A stretch of 12,598 nt of DNA from NCBI GenBank assembly GCA_023424865.1, contig JAFADM010000553.1, positions 1 through 12,598 of the forward strand, given 5' to 3'. A program made the position numbers and the translations under genes. The notes below the pieces were generated by a model that was not told the origin of the DNA, ran no database searches, and was given only the letters and a program-made list of their open reading frames with translations. The DNA is from Bacillota bacterium. GTDB taxonomy: Bacteria; Bacillota_A; Clostridia; DSM-8532. Position 1 is the first letter of the stretch. Each line of letters begins with the position of its first letter. Shown piece by piece: positions 1 through 6,083 of this stretch.

Positions 1-1532
1 CGCTTGTAGGTTGCAAAGCGGCGGGCAAAGCCGATGGTAAAGGCCTGGGGATCCAAAAGGGTATCCAGGGCATTAACCTCGGTAAGTGAAACGCTGTTGG
101 ACAGGTACTGCTTTTTGAGCCTGTCGCTTAAAAAGCGAATCATTTTTGCCTTCAGCACATTGTGGGCCTTCCACATCTCTTCATCGGGAATGGCATCCAC
201 TCCGGACCAGGCCTCATCATCATACAGGCGCTGCTTCCAGTCGCTTGCCAGGTACTTGTCGAACATGTATTTGAAATTTGGCGCCAACCATGTCATGGTA
301 TGTATGCCATTGGTGATGTGGGTGATGGGAATTTCGTCCTCGGGCAGATCCGCCCAGACGGACTGGAACATGTTTCTTGAAACGGCTCCGTGAAGCTTGC
401 TGACGCCGTTTTTCCTTCCGGACATGGTCATGGCCAGTACTGTCATATTGAAATTGTAGGGATCGCCGGGTTTGATGCCCAGGCTTAAAAATTCATGACG
501 CTGCAGGCCTAACTGGCCCCAGAAATGTCCAAAATAGCGATCAATCATATCAAGGGGGAAAACATCGTTGCCTGCAGGCACAGGGGTATGGGTCGTGAAG
601 GCACAGGAGGAATAAACCAGCTCCTTGGCTGTTTTAAAGGGAAGGTTCTTCTCCTGGACCAGGTTGCGGGAAAGCTCCAGGCCAAGAAATGCCGAGTGGC
701 CTTCATTCATATGGTAAACCGTTGCTTTGATGCCCAGTGCGCTCAGGGTACGAATGCCGCCGATGCCCAGAATGATTTCCTGCTGAATGCGGGTTTCCCT
801 GTCACCGCCGTACAGCTTCTCGGTGAGGGTGCGATCATACTGGTTGTTTTCGGGTACGTCCGTGTCCATTAAATAGAGCTTGATGCGGCCCACATCAATG
901 CGCCATATTCTTGCGTATACGGTTCTGCCGGCAAGCTCTACGGATATTTTGAGCGCCTTTCCGGAAGAATCGAACACAGGTGTTACCGGAAGCTGTGAGT
1001 AATTAAGAGTAGTAAACCGGGTTTCCTGCCAGCCGTCCCCGTTGATGTGCTGATCAAAATAGCCCTGCCTGTAAAAAAGTCCGATGGCCGTAAAGGGAAG
1101 GCCAAGGTCGCTTGCAGCCTTGCAGTGATCTCCCGAAAGAACGCCAAGGCCGCCGGAGTATACGGGAAGCACCTCGTGCAGGCCGTATTCCGCTGAGAAA
1201 TAGACAATGTTTTCATCCTTGAGCTCAGGGTAATTGTGATTGAACCAGGTGTCCGAATCATTAATATAATGGGTGAAATCCGCCAGCACATTTTCGTACC
1301 GGGTCATAAATTCGGGATCGTTAAGCTTTTCCTCCAGCTTTTTAACGCTGACCTCCTGAAGAAAGCGCACCGGATTTCGATTAAGCTTTTCCCAAAGAGC
1401 CAGATCGATCTCACGGTAGAGGTCGATGGCTTCATTGTTCCAGGACCACCATAGGTTTTTGGCTAAATCCTGGAGGCCTGTTAATTTATCGGGAAGAGCT
1501 GTAGTCACTTTAATTTTTCCAAGTTTATACAT
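1..1532 (-). CDS. glgP: Alpha-glucan (glycogen) phosphorylase, N-terminal part; cut by window edge
   Basis: This enzyme releases glucose-1-phosphate from glycogen or maltodextrin by phosphorolysis, in the cytoplasm. Translating the minus strand gives 510 codons open to the window edge. Residues 26-32 read NLWWSWN, typical of the N-terminal DUF3417 region of the alpha-glucan phosphorylase branch of glycosyltransferase family 35. Residues 111-146 carry YFSAEYGLHE, then SGGLGVLSGDH, the family hallmark. Further on are MNEGHSAFLGLE and HTPVPAGND, and the last visible residues, FARRFATYK, match a conserved block in the C-terminal half. The PLP-binding lysine would lie in the missing part; full-length members have roughly 700-850 residues. 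The start at 1532 is set by GGAGG at 1545-1541, 8 nt upstream. It is transcribed away from trxA. Family assignment is secure; exact substrate preference is not. Confidence 0.95.
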   Translation of the reverse strand, partial: MYKLGKIKVTTALPDKLTGLQDLAKNLWWSWNNEAIDLYREIDLALWEKLNRNPVRFLQEVSVKKLEEKLNDPEFMTRYENVLADFTHYINDSDTWFNHNYPELKDENIVYFSAEYGLHEVLPVYSGGLGVLSGDHCKAASDLGLPFTAIGLFYRQGYFDQHINGDGWQETRFTTLNYSQLPVTPVFDSSGKALKISVELAGRTVYARIWRIDVGRIKLYLMDTDVPENNQYDRTLTEKLYGGDRETRIQQEIILGIGGIRTLSALGIKATVYHMNEGHSAFLGLELSRNLVQEKNLPFKTAKELVYSSCAFTTHTPVPAGNDVFPLDMIDRYFGHFWGQLGLQRHEFLSLGIKPGDPYNFNMTVLAMTMSGRKNGVSKLHGAVSRNMFQSVWADLPEDEIPITHITNGIHTMTWLAPNFKYMFDKYLASDWKQRLYDDEAWSGVDAIPDEEMWKAHNVLKAKMIRFLSDRLKKQYLSNSVSLTEVNALDTLLDPQAFTIGFARRFATYK

Positions 1533-1562
1533 ACGAAAAACCTCCGTTATGCGTTTTATAGA

Positions 1563-1591
1563 ATTATATATACCCATTCCGGGTGTTTTAA
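1563..1591 (-). promoter_or_regulatory. Putative sigma-A promoter of glgP
   Basis: On the minus strand, TTAAAA (1591-1586) is followed after 17 nt by a perfect TATAAT (1568-1563). This lies about 30 nt upstream of the glgP start codon, leaving room for a short leader with the GGAGG site. The -35 box matches only 4 of 6 consensus bases, so this is inferred from spacing and the perfect -10 box. Confidence 0.5.
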
Positions 1592-1712
1592 TAATACTAA
1601 GCGGGCTCAAAAATAGCAATTCATGAATGTACACAGGCAAAGCAAGGATTCATGCGTTATTCTATCTGTTTTCAACAAAATTTTTCCCCGGAAAGGGGGA
1701 CGAAATGCATGG

Positions 1713-1741
1713 TTGTCAAGTGAACGAATTTATTATAATAT
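1713..1741 (+). promoter_or_regulatory. Putative sigma-A promoter of trxA
   Basis: TTGTCA at 1713-1718 (5 of 6 to consensus) is followed by a very AT-rich stretch holding TATAAT at 1734-1739 (15 nt spacer, rather short) and TAATAT at 1736-1741 (17 nt spacer). Either could serve as the -10 box. The site lies about 65-90 nt upstream of the trxA start. Between this promoter and glgP the stretch 1592-1712 holds no gene that I can support. Confidence 0.45.
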
Positions 1742-1803
1742 ATTTACAATAATAAGTTATGTTACACAAATGATTGGAAATATACTGGAAAGGATAATAA
1801 ATT

Positions 1804-2136
1804 ATGGCATCTCAATATATATTAACCCTCACAGACGCAAACTTCGACGAACAGGTTATACAAAATCCCGGACCCATTCTCGTGGATTTCTGGGCCAGCT
1901 GGTGCGGCCCTTGTAAGGCTATTGCACCGGATCTGGAGGCTCTGTCTGAAGAATTCAACGGCCGTTTCCGCATCGGCAAGGTCAATGTGGATGAAAACAG
2001 CCAGCTGGTGGAGCGTTTTACAATCCGAAATATCCCCACCCTTTACGTTTTTAAAAATGGAGAGCAGGTTGAAAAGGTGGTAGGAGCAAGGTCCCGGAAG
2101 GAATTAAAGGAAATTATAGAAAAATTCGCCGACTGA
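1804..2136 (+). CDS. trxA: Thioredoxin
   Basis: This is a small cytoplasmic disulfide reductase that passes electrons from thioredoxin reductase to ribonucleotide reductase, peroxidases and other targets. The 110-residue length is normal for a single thioredoxin fold. The active site WCGPC is at residues 33-37, preceded by VDFWAS, and the conserved cis-proline is Pro78 in NIPTLYVF. There is no signal peptide or membrane segment. The ATG at 1804 follows an AAAGGA ribosome binding site (1789-1794) at 9 nt. The DivIVA-like gene follows after 22 nt and is probably co-transcribed. No thioredoxin reductase gene is seen beside it. The family call is certain; which thioredoxin paralogue it is cannot be told from one window. 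Confidence 0.96.
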   Translation: MASQYILTLTDANFDEQVIQNPGPILVDFWASWCGPCKAIAPDLEALSEEFNGRFRIGKVNVDENSQLVERFTIRNIPTLYVFKNGEQVEKVVGARSRKELKEIIEKFAD

Positions 2137-2158
2137 TTCCAGTTAAGGAGAGTATATT

Positions 2159-2644
2159 ATGGCAGGAGAAAAGAAATTCGGCTCAACCCCGTTTGGGTTT
2201 AGTAAATCGGATGTTAATGCCTACATCGAAAAAATCATTCATGAGTTTGATCAGCGCTTAAAGGAGAAGGATGACGAAATCTCCAATTTGAAGCTGCAAA
2301 TTCGCGAAATGAAGGCCCGGTTTGATTCTACCGGAGCTGAAAATCTTAATCTTGCCCGTGAAAAGGAAAGAATAGCCAGTGCCCTTATTCAGGCACAGGA
2401 AAAGGCTGATGCCATTCTTGAGGACACAAAAACCCGTGCCGCTCAGGAAAAAATGCGGTTGGACAGAGCTCTGGAAGACGAGCGGGAAGTCATAATCGAT
2501 TTAAAAAGAGAAGTAAAGAATATGAAGACCATGGTGGCGGATGTGCTGTCAAAATTCCAGGGTGCACTGGATGAGGCAGCGGCTCATATCGAGCAGAAGG
2601 AAAATGATTATACAGATTCCTGGCAAACGCCTGATTCCAATTGA
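2159..2644 (+). CDS. DivIVA-domain coiled-coil protein
   Basis: A 161-residue protein with the N-terminal pattern of the DivIVA/GpsB family: a short basic start, then FGFSKSDVNAYIEKI (about residues 12-26). In that family this part binds curved or septal membrane and nucleates a parallel coiled coil. Residues about 27-130 are highly charged (E, K, R, D) with heptad-like spacing and no proline or glycine runs, consistent with a long coiled coil. The acidic, glutamine-containing tail is poorly conserved. No membrane segment is present. The family recruits proteins to division sites or poles, so a scaffolding role is inferred, but the partner is unknown. AAGGAG at 2145-2150 lies 8 nt before the ATG. 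The gene sits 22 nt behind trxA, and a hairpin with a T tract follows. It is too short to be certain that it is the main DivIVA; it may be a paralogue. Confidence 0.78.
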   Translation: MAGEKKFGSTPFGFSKSDVNAYIEKIIHEFDQRLKEKDDEISNLKLQIREMKARFDSTGAENLNLAREKERIASALIQAQEKADAILEDTKTRAAQEKMRLDRALEDEREVIIDLKREVKNMKTMVADVLSKFQGALDEAAAHIEQKENDYTDSWQTPDSN

Positions 2645-2717
2645 CAATTTAAGTGTAGGGCGTTTTGCGTACGGAAGTATCGCAGGGCGCGGACACGAAA
2701 TACCATACAGAAAGTAT

Positions 2718-2788
2718 AAACCCTGCTCGGGGAATGTTAAATCGGCATCCTATCTGTTTTAACAATTACCCGAATCGCAGGGTTTTTC
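2718..2788 (+). terminator. Long hairpin with T tract after the trxA/DivIVA operon
   Basis: AAACCCTGC (2718-2726) pairs with GCAGGGTTT (2777-2785). TCGGG (2727-2731) pairs with CCCGA (2769-2773), leaving a 3-nt bulge. Inside, GTTAAA (2736-2741) pairs with TTTAAC (2758-2763). The outer stem runs into a TTTTTC tract. It lies about 75 nt beyond the DivIVA-like stop codon. A rho-independent terminator is the simplest reading. The large inner loop is unusual for one, so an attenuator ahead of the lrp gene cannot be excluded. Confidence 0.6.
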
Positions 2789-2922
2789 TATTCTGATAAC
2801 CTGAGTAGCCACTGCGCAAGGCGTGTAATAAATCGTTTAGCATTCGAACCTGATAAAAGCTGGAGAGTCAGGCACTCTGCACTTTTTATAGAAAACAGTG
2901 ATTATTGGAAAGGGGAATTGTC

Positions 2923-3405
2923 ATGCAGCGTGAAATTCTTGAGATTCTTAAAAAGAATAGCCGTACCTCGGATGAGGAAATTGCAGTTATGATTGGCAGC
3001 GACGCGGAAACGGTGAAGAAAATTATCGGTGAAATGGAGGCCCAGGGAATCATTATTGGCTACGGCGCCCTTATTGATTGGGAGAAAACCGAGCATGAAG
3101 CGGTAACCGCCTACATCGAGGTTAAAGTAACCCCTCAAAGGGGACAGGGCTTCGACAAGGTGGCGGAACGTATTTACCAATATCCCCAGGTAAGTGCATG
3201 CAGCCTGATGTCCGGGGGGTATGATCTTTCCGTGATGGTAGAGGGAAGGACCATGAAGGAGGTTGCTTTATTCGTCGCCGAGAAGCTGGCGCCCATTGAA
3301 TCGGTATTAAGCACCGCAACCCACTTCGTTTTAAAGAAATACAAGGATAACGGCATTATCTTTGTACAAACGAAAAAGGATGACAGAGAGGCAGTGATTT
3401 TATGA
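2923..3405 (+). CDS. Lrp/AsnC-family transcriptional regulator
   Basis: A 160-residue DNA-binding regulator of the feast/famine family. Residues 1-50 form the AsnC-type winged helix-turn-helix (MQREILEILKKN, then DEEIAVMIG and a recognition helix near 27-40). Residues about 60-140 form the RAM effector-binding and oligomerisation domain, with the SGGYDLSVMV motif at 97-106 and the conserved THFVLKKYK at 133-141. Members sense amino acids and often control the gene next to them. Here the stop codon overlaps the aminotransferase start (ATGA, 4 nt), so the two are translationally coupled. I chose the ATG at 2923 because GGAAAGGGG (2907-2915) ends 7 nt upstream; an in-frame TTG at 2905 would lie before that site. 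The effector is unknown, though an amino acid handled by the neighbour is likely. Confidence 0.92.
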   Translation: MQREILEILKKNSRTSDEEIAVMIGSDAETVKKIIGEMEAQGIIIGYGALIDWEKTEHEAVTAYIEVKVTPQRGQGFDKVAERIYQYPQVSACSLMSGGYDLSVMVEGRTMKEVALFVAEKLAPIESVLSTATHFVLKKYKDNGIIFVQTKKDDREAVIL

Positions 3406-4577
3406 CCATCCGCCGGCTGATAAAGCCCAATATCCTGGCAACGCCTCCTTCGGGTATACGAAAATACTTTGATCTCATCAATGAAATGAAGGATGCCATT
3501 TCCCTTGGCATTGGCGAACCCGACTTTGAGACTCCCTGGAACATACGGGAGGAAGGCATTTACTCTCTGGAAAAGGGAAGGACCTTTTACAGCTCAAACG
3601 CCGGTTTTGTGGAGCTGCGGCAGGAAATTGCAGCCTATATGCAAAGGCGCTTTAAGCTTGATTACCGTCCGGAGGATCAGATCCTTGTTACCGTTGGCGG
3701 AAGCGAGGCCATTGACATTGCCTTGAGAACCTTTGCGGGGCCGGGGGACGAGGTTATTATTCCGGAGCCCTGTTTTGTGGCCTACAAGGGCTGTGTCATG
3801 TTCTGCGGGGCTACCCCGGTGCCTCTTGAGCTTAAGGCCGAAAACGGCTTTAAGCTGACGGCAGAGCAGCTTAAGGCCCATATAACCGACAAAACAAGGG
3901 CCGTTATTATAGGTTATCCCAATAATCCCACGGGAGCCACCATGACCCGGGAGGATTATAAGGAGCTGGTAGAGGTCCTTAAGGATCGGGATATTGTGGT
4001 GCTTTCCGACGAGCTCTATGCCGAGCTGACTTATGAAGGGGAGCATGCTTCCATTGCTCAATTCCCTGAAATGAAGGATAAAACCATTCTCATTAATGGG
4101 TTTTCAAAGGCCTTTGCCATGACCGGCTGGCGTATTGGTTTTTTATGCGCCCATCCCGAAGCCGTGGAGCAGATGAAAAAAATTCATCAGTATGCCATTA
4201 TGTGCAGCCCGACTGCGGCCCAATATGCGGCCATTGAGGCCTTGCGCAACGGCGAGCCCGAAGTGATGCATATGCGTCAGGAGTATAACCGGAGAAGACG
4301 GGTGATGGTGGACGGGTTTAAAAAAGCAGGACTGGCATGTTATGAGCCCAAGGGTGCTTTCTATGTTTTTCCGGATATCCGATCTACAGGGCTTAACTCC
4401 GACACCTTCTGTGAAAGGCTTTTAAAGGAGGAAAAAGTGCTTATGGTTCCGGGAAGCGCCTTTGGTGCCTGCGGTGAAGGCTTTGCCCGCGCAACCTATG
4501 CTACCTCCATTGAAAATATACGCAAGGCGCTGGAGCGGATCGGTTCCTTTGTAAAAAAGGTGAAAGAAGAGACGTAA
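3402..4577 (+). CDS. Class I/II PLP-dependent aminotransferase
   Basis: A 391-residue cytoplasmic fold-type I transaminase, of the length usual for the aspartate/aromatic aminotransferase group (subfamily I-gamma, PatA/AspC-like). PLP contacts are visible: Asn175 in YPNNPTGA (172-179), Asp203 and Tyr206 in LSDELY, and the Schiff-base Lys236 in NGFSKAFAMTGWRIGF. Arg363 in FARATYATS matches the residue that binds the substrate carboxylate. FYSSNAGFVELR (62-73) is the usual segment near the active-site mouth. The enzyme transfers an amino group between an amino acid and a 2-oxo acid; aspartate, alanine or aromatic substrates are possible and cannot be told apart here. It overlaps the lrp-type gene by 4 nt, which suggests that the regulator senses its substrate or product. 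A strong terminator follows 23 nt after the stop. Confidence 0.93.
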   Translation: MTIRRLIKPNILATPPSGIRKYFDLINEMKDAISLGIGEPDFETPWNIREEGIYSLEKGRTFYSSNAGFVELRQEIAAYMQRRFKLDYRPEDQILVTVGGSEAIDIALRTFAGPGDEVIIPEPCFVAYKGCVMFCGATPVPLELKAENGFKLTAEQLKAHITDKTRAVIIGYPNNPTGATMTREDYKELVEVLKDRDIVVLSDELYAELTYEGEHASIAQFPEMKDKTILINGFSKAFAMTGWRIGFLCAHPEAVEQMKKIHQYAIMCSPTAAQYAAIEALRNGEPEVMHMRQEYNRRRRVMVDGFKKAGLACYEPKGAFYVFPDIRSTGLNSDTFCERLLKEEKVLMVPGSAFGACGEGFARATYATSIENIRKALERIGSFVKKVKEET

Positions 4578-4600
4578 TTGCAAGAAAATGCAAGAAAGAA

Positions 4601-4636
4601 GGAGGGCGGCTGCATTACTGCAGCTGCCCTCCTTTT
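4601..4636. terminator. Strong bidirectional rho-independent terminator
   Basis: A 14-bp stem (4601-4614 with 4619-4632) has one mismatch (G4608/T4625), a TTAC loop and a TTTT tract on the plus strand. On the minus strand the same stem is followed by TTCTTTCTT. It therefore can end the aminotransferase operon from the left and the Spo0E-like gene from the right. The last codons and the stop of the Spo0E-like gene are inside it. Confidence 0.93.
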
Positions 4637-4776
4637 ATGTATTTCGCGTTCTGTAATCTCATCTTTACGAGGATGAGATCATCAAGATCTCTGCTGAAGC
4701 TCAAAATGACGTCCGGGCTGCATTTGGAGGCAATGGCTCTGTAGAGTTTGTTTCTTGCCCTTTCAAGGTTTTTCAT
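4615..4776 (-). CDS. Spo0E-like aspartyl-phosphate phosphatase peptide
   Basis: A 53-residue protein read on the minus strand. It begins MKNLERARNKLYRAI and contains SFSRDLDDLILVKMR (residues 26-40). This matches the Spo0E family layout: a first helix with R..L/Y, a short turn, then the signature S-x-x-L-D-x-L-I on a second helix. Known members remove phosphate from Spo0A~P and so delay sporulation; the signature Asp is needed for that. The size fits the short clostridial and bacillar members. AGGGGGG (4791-4785) lies 8 nt before the ATG at 4776, and a near-consensus promoter lies upstream. The TAA stop is at 4617-4615, in the loop of the shared terminator, so the final five or six codons are also terminator stem. 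The target (Spo0A or another response regulator) is inferred from family only. Confidence 0.82.
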   Translation of the reverse strand: MKNLERARNKLYRAIASKCSPDVILSFSRDLDDLILVKMRLQNAKYIKGGQLQ

Positions 4777-4829
4777 TGGTATTTCCCCCCTAACACAAGT
4801 AAAAACGACATGTTATTTGAGATGAAATG

Positions 4830-4858
4830 ATATTAACACAAAATAAGCTAAAAGTCAA
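4830..4858 (-). promoter_or_regulatory. Sigma-A promoter of the Spo0E-like gene
   Basis: On the minus strand TTGACT (4858-4853) is followed after exactly 17 nt by TAATAT (4835-4830). This is about 55 nt upstream of the Spo0E-like start codon, which it supports as a real gene. Confidence 0.72.
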
Positions 4859-4945
4859 CAAAAGCCGCATCAAAGCTAGCTTTGCGACATTTTTCGCCAA
4901 GAAGATTCATACAGTTTCAAAATTAGTGTCAAGGGCAGGAACGAA

Positions 4946-4952
4946 TGTCGAA
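4946..4952 (+). promoter_or_regulatory. Spo0A-box-like site
   Basis: TGTCGAA matches the core of the Spo0A binding box (consensus TTTGTCRAAA). The full ten bases, AATGTCGAAT, agree at about seven positions. A second, weaker match, AATGTCGCAA, is on the minus strand at about 4892-4883, roughly 25 nt upstream of the -35 box of the Spo0E-like promoter. Seven-base matches occur by chance, so only the location makes it noteworthy. Confidence 0.3.
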
Positions 4953-4995
4953 TTATGATAAAGAGAAGGAGAAAAAGAGGGCTTTATGAAGCGAC

Positions 4996-5024
4996 TTGCC
5001 AGTTCAATTTTGTTGATGTATTAT
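4996..5024 (+). promoter_or_regulatory. Putative sigma-A promoter of fabI
   Basis: TTGCCA (4996-5001, 5 of 6) is followed after 17 nt by TATTAT (5019-5024, 5 of 6). A transcript would begin near 5031, giving fabI a leader of about 195 nt. Confidence 0.55.
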
Positions 5025-5032
5025 TATATTAT

Positions 5033-5044
5033 TATCAGGTGATA
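5033..5044. promoter_or_regulatory. Inverted repeat over the presumed fabI start point
   Basis: TATCA (5033-5037) and TGATA (5040-5044) form a dyad with a GG centre, placed directly over the expected transcription start. A repressor operator would fit this place. It does not match the FapR consensus (TTAGTACC...GGTACTAA type), and I do not assign a regulator. Confidence 0.3.
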
Positions 5045-5224
5045 TTACTAAGCCTGAATCGGCGTATGCAGAGGCATTTTCCGCAAAAAGACAGGCACAG
5101 GTCAAAGGTACGGTCGGATACTGTGGGCAAACTTCCGTCAAAAGAACAAGCTCTGCAGGTAAATGACTGTCCGGCTTGCATTCGCCGGCTTAGGCAGAAT
5201 GAATTTTTACTGGGAGGTTAGTCA

Positions 5225-5995
5225 ATGGGAGAACTGTTGAAAAACAAAAACATACTGATTATGGGAGTACGCAATAAATGGAGCATCGCCTGGGGTATCG
5301 CCGAGGCGGCCTATGAACAGGGTGCGAACCTTATTTTTACCTACCAGGGGGACAGGGAGAAGGAGTCCCTTTTAAAGCTGTCGGATAAGATGGACAACAT
5401 CAAGGTTTATCCCTGCGATGTAACAAAGGATGAGGAGATGGAAGCCCTTTTTGAGGGAATAAAAAAGGACAGCGGAATTCTTCACGGCCTGGTTCACGCC
5501 ATCGCCTACGCTCCTACGGAGGACTTGCAGGGGCCTTTTATAAATACATCCAGAGAGGGCTTCATGCTCTCCATGAATGTAAGCGTATATTCCTTCCTTG
5601 CAATTGCAAAATATGCTACCCCGCTGATGACCGAGGGAGGAAGCCTTCTGACGCTTACCTACAGAGGCGCTGTTAAGGCAGTTCCCGGCTATAATCTCAT
5701 GGGCGTGGCCAAAGCCGCCCTTGAAGCCGAAGTGCGCTACATGGCCTGGGAGTTGGGTGATAAAGGGATCCGTGTTAACGGCATTTCCGCAGGTCCCATA
5801 AAAACCATGTCTGCCAAGGGTGTTAAGAATTTCACGGACATTCTGGGCGTTATGGAAGAGAGAACGCCTCTTCGCAGAAATATTAATCTGGCTGATTTGG
5901 GCGGCTCAGCCGTGTTTCTTTTAAGCGGCCTGTCCTCAGGTACCACTGGAGAAATTCTGTATGTGGATGCCGGCTATAATATTATGGGTATATAA
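5225..5995 (+). CDS. fabI: Enoyl-[acyl-carrier-protein] reductase, FabI type
   Basis: This enzyme does the last reduction of each fatty-acid elongation round, trans-2-enoyl-ACP to acyl-ACP, in the cytoplasm. At 256 residues it has the normal length of a FabI short-chain dehydrogenase. The nucleotide site GVRNKWSIAWGIA starts at residue 14. The catalytic set Tyr146, Tyr156 and Lys163 (in LTYRGAV, and Y-x6-K in YNLMGVAK) coincides with E. coli numbering. TYQGD (39-43) resembles E. coli rather than the Arg-Lys pair of the NADPH-using S. aureus enzyme, so NADH use is inferred. GFMLSMNVSVYS (111-122) is the usual helix before the active site. GGGAGG (5212-5217) lies 7 nt before the ATG. The gene stands alone, without other fab genes, behind its own promoter and ahead of a terminator. 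FabI is the known target of triclosan. Confidence 0.95.
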   Translation: MGELLKNKNILIMGVRNKWSIAWGIAEAAYEQGANLIFTYQGDREKESLLKLSDKMDNIKVYPCDVTKDEEMEALFEGIKKDSGILHGLVHAIAYAPTEDLQGPFINTSREGFMLSMNVSVYSFLAIAKYATPLMTEGGSLLTLTYRGAVKAVPGYNLMGVAKAALEAEVRYMAWELGDKGIRVNGISAGPIKTMSAKGVKNFTDILGVMEERTPLRRNINLADLGGSAVFLLSGLSSGTTGEILYVDAGYNIMGI

Positions 5996-6017
5996 AAACG
6001 CGGGTTTCATGAACTGA

Positions 6018-6056
6018 AAAAGGCCGGATCATTCAAAAAGAGTGATTCGGCCTTTT
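6018..6056. terminator. Bidirectional terminator between fabI and the anti-sigma gene
   Basis: Positions 6018-6034 pair with 6040-6056 (AAAGGCCG with CGGCCTTT, then ATCATTC with GAGTGAT including a wobble and one internal mismatch) around an AAAAA loop. The plus strand ends in CCTTTTAT and the minus strand in CCTTTTTC, so it suits both convergent genes. Confidence 0.88.
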
Positions 6057-6083
6057 ATAATACCGGGAACTTTCTGGCGCTGA

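Larger units (their letters stand above)
4777..5224. other. Divergent intergenic region between the Spo0E-like gene and fabI
   Basis: About 450 nt without a gene I can support. It holds the Spo0E-like promoter on the minus strand, Spo0A-box-like sequences near 4883-4891 (minus) and 4946-4952 (plus), a probable fabI promoter at 4996-5024, and a small inverted repeat at 5033-5044. An open frame of 88 codons at 4955-5221 covers this promoter; its very basic, patternless product and poorly placed ribosome site suggest chance. The rest, about 5050-5210, is an untranslated fabI leader with a weak CCGGC/GCCGG hairpin near 5171-5188. Confidence 0.6.

Noticed and set aside
525..872. 115-codon plus-strand open frame, and a similar one at 34-393
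   Set aside because: Both are antisense to the clear phosphorylase coding frame and have no ribosome site or recognisable product.
1686..1698. CCCC-GGAAA-GGGG hairpin
   Set aside because: Too short, and no T tract follows on either strand in the right place, so I do not call a terminator.
2652..2660. GTGTAGGG shared with 12524-12531
   Set aside because: An 8-base match between two distant places is expected by chance and the flanks differ.
2788..2904. T-box or other riboswitch ahead of the lrp gene
   Set aside because: The conserved T-box sequence (AGGGTGGNACCGCG) is absent, and the GGAGAG there lacks the rest of a glycine riboswitch.
3594..4061. 155-codon minus-strand open frame
   Set aside because: It is the antisense shadow of the aminotransferase, whose catalytic motifs are unmistakable.
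4955..5221. 88-codon open frame ending just before fabI
   Set aside because: It covers the probable fabI promoter, has no well-spaced ribosome site, and its very basic product shows no domain or pattern.
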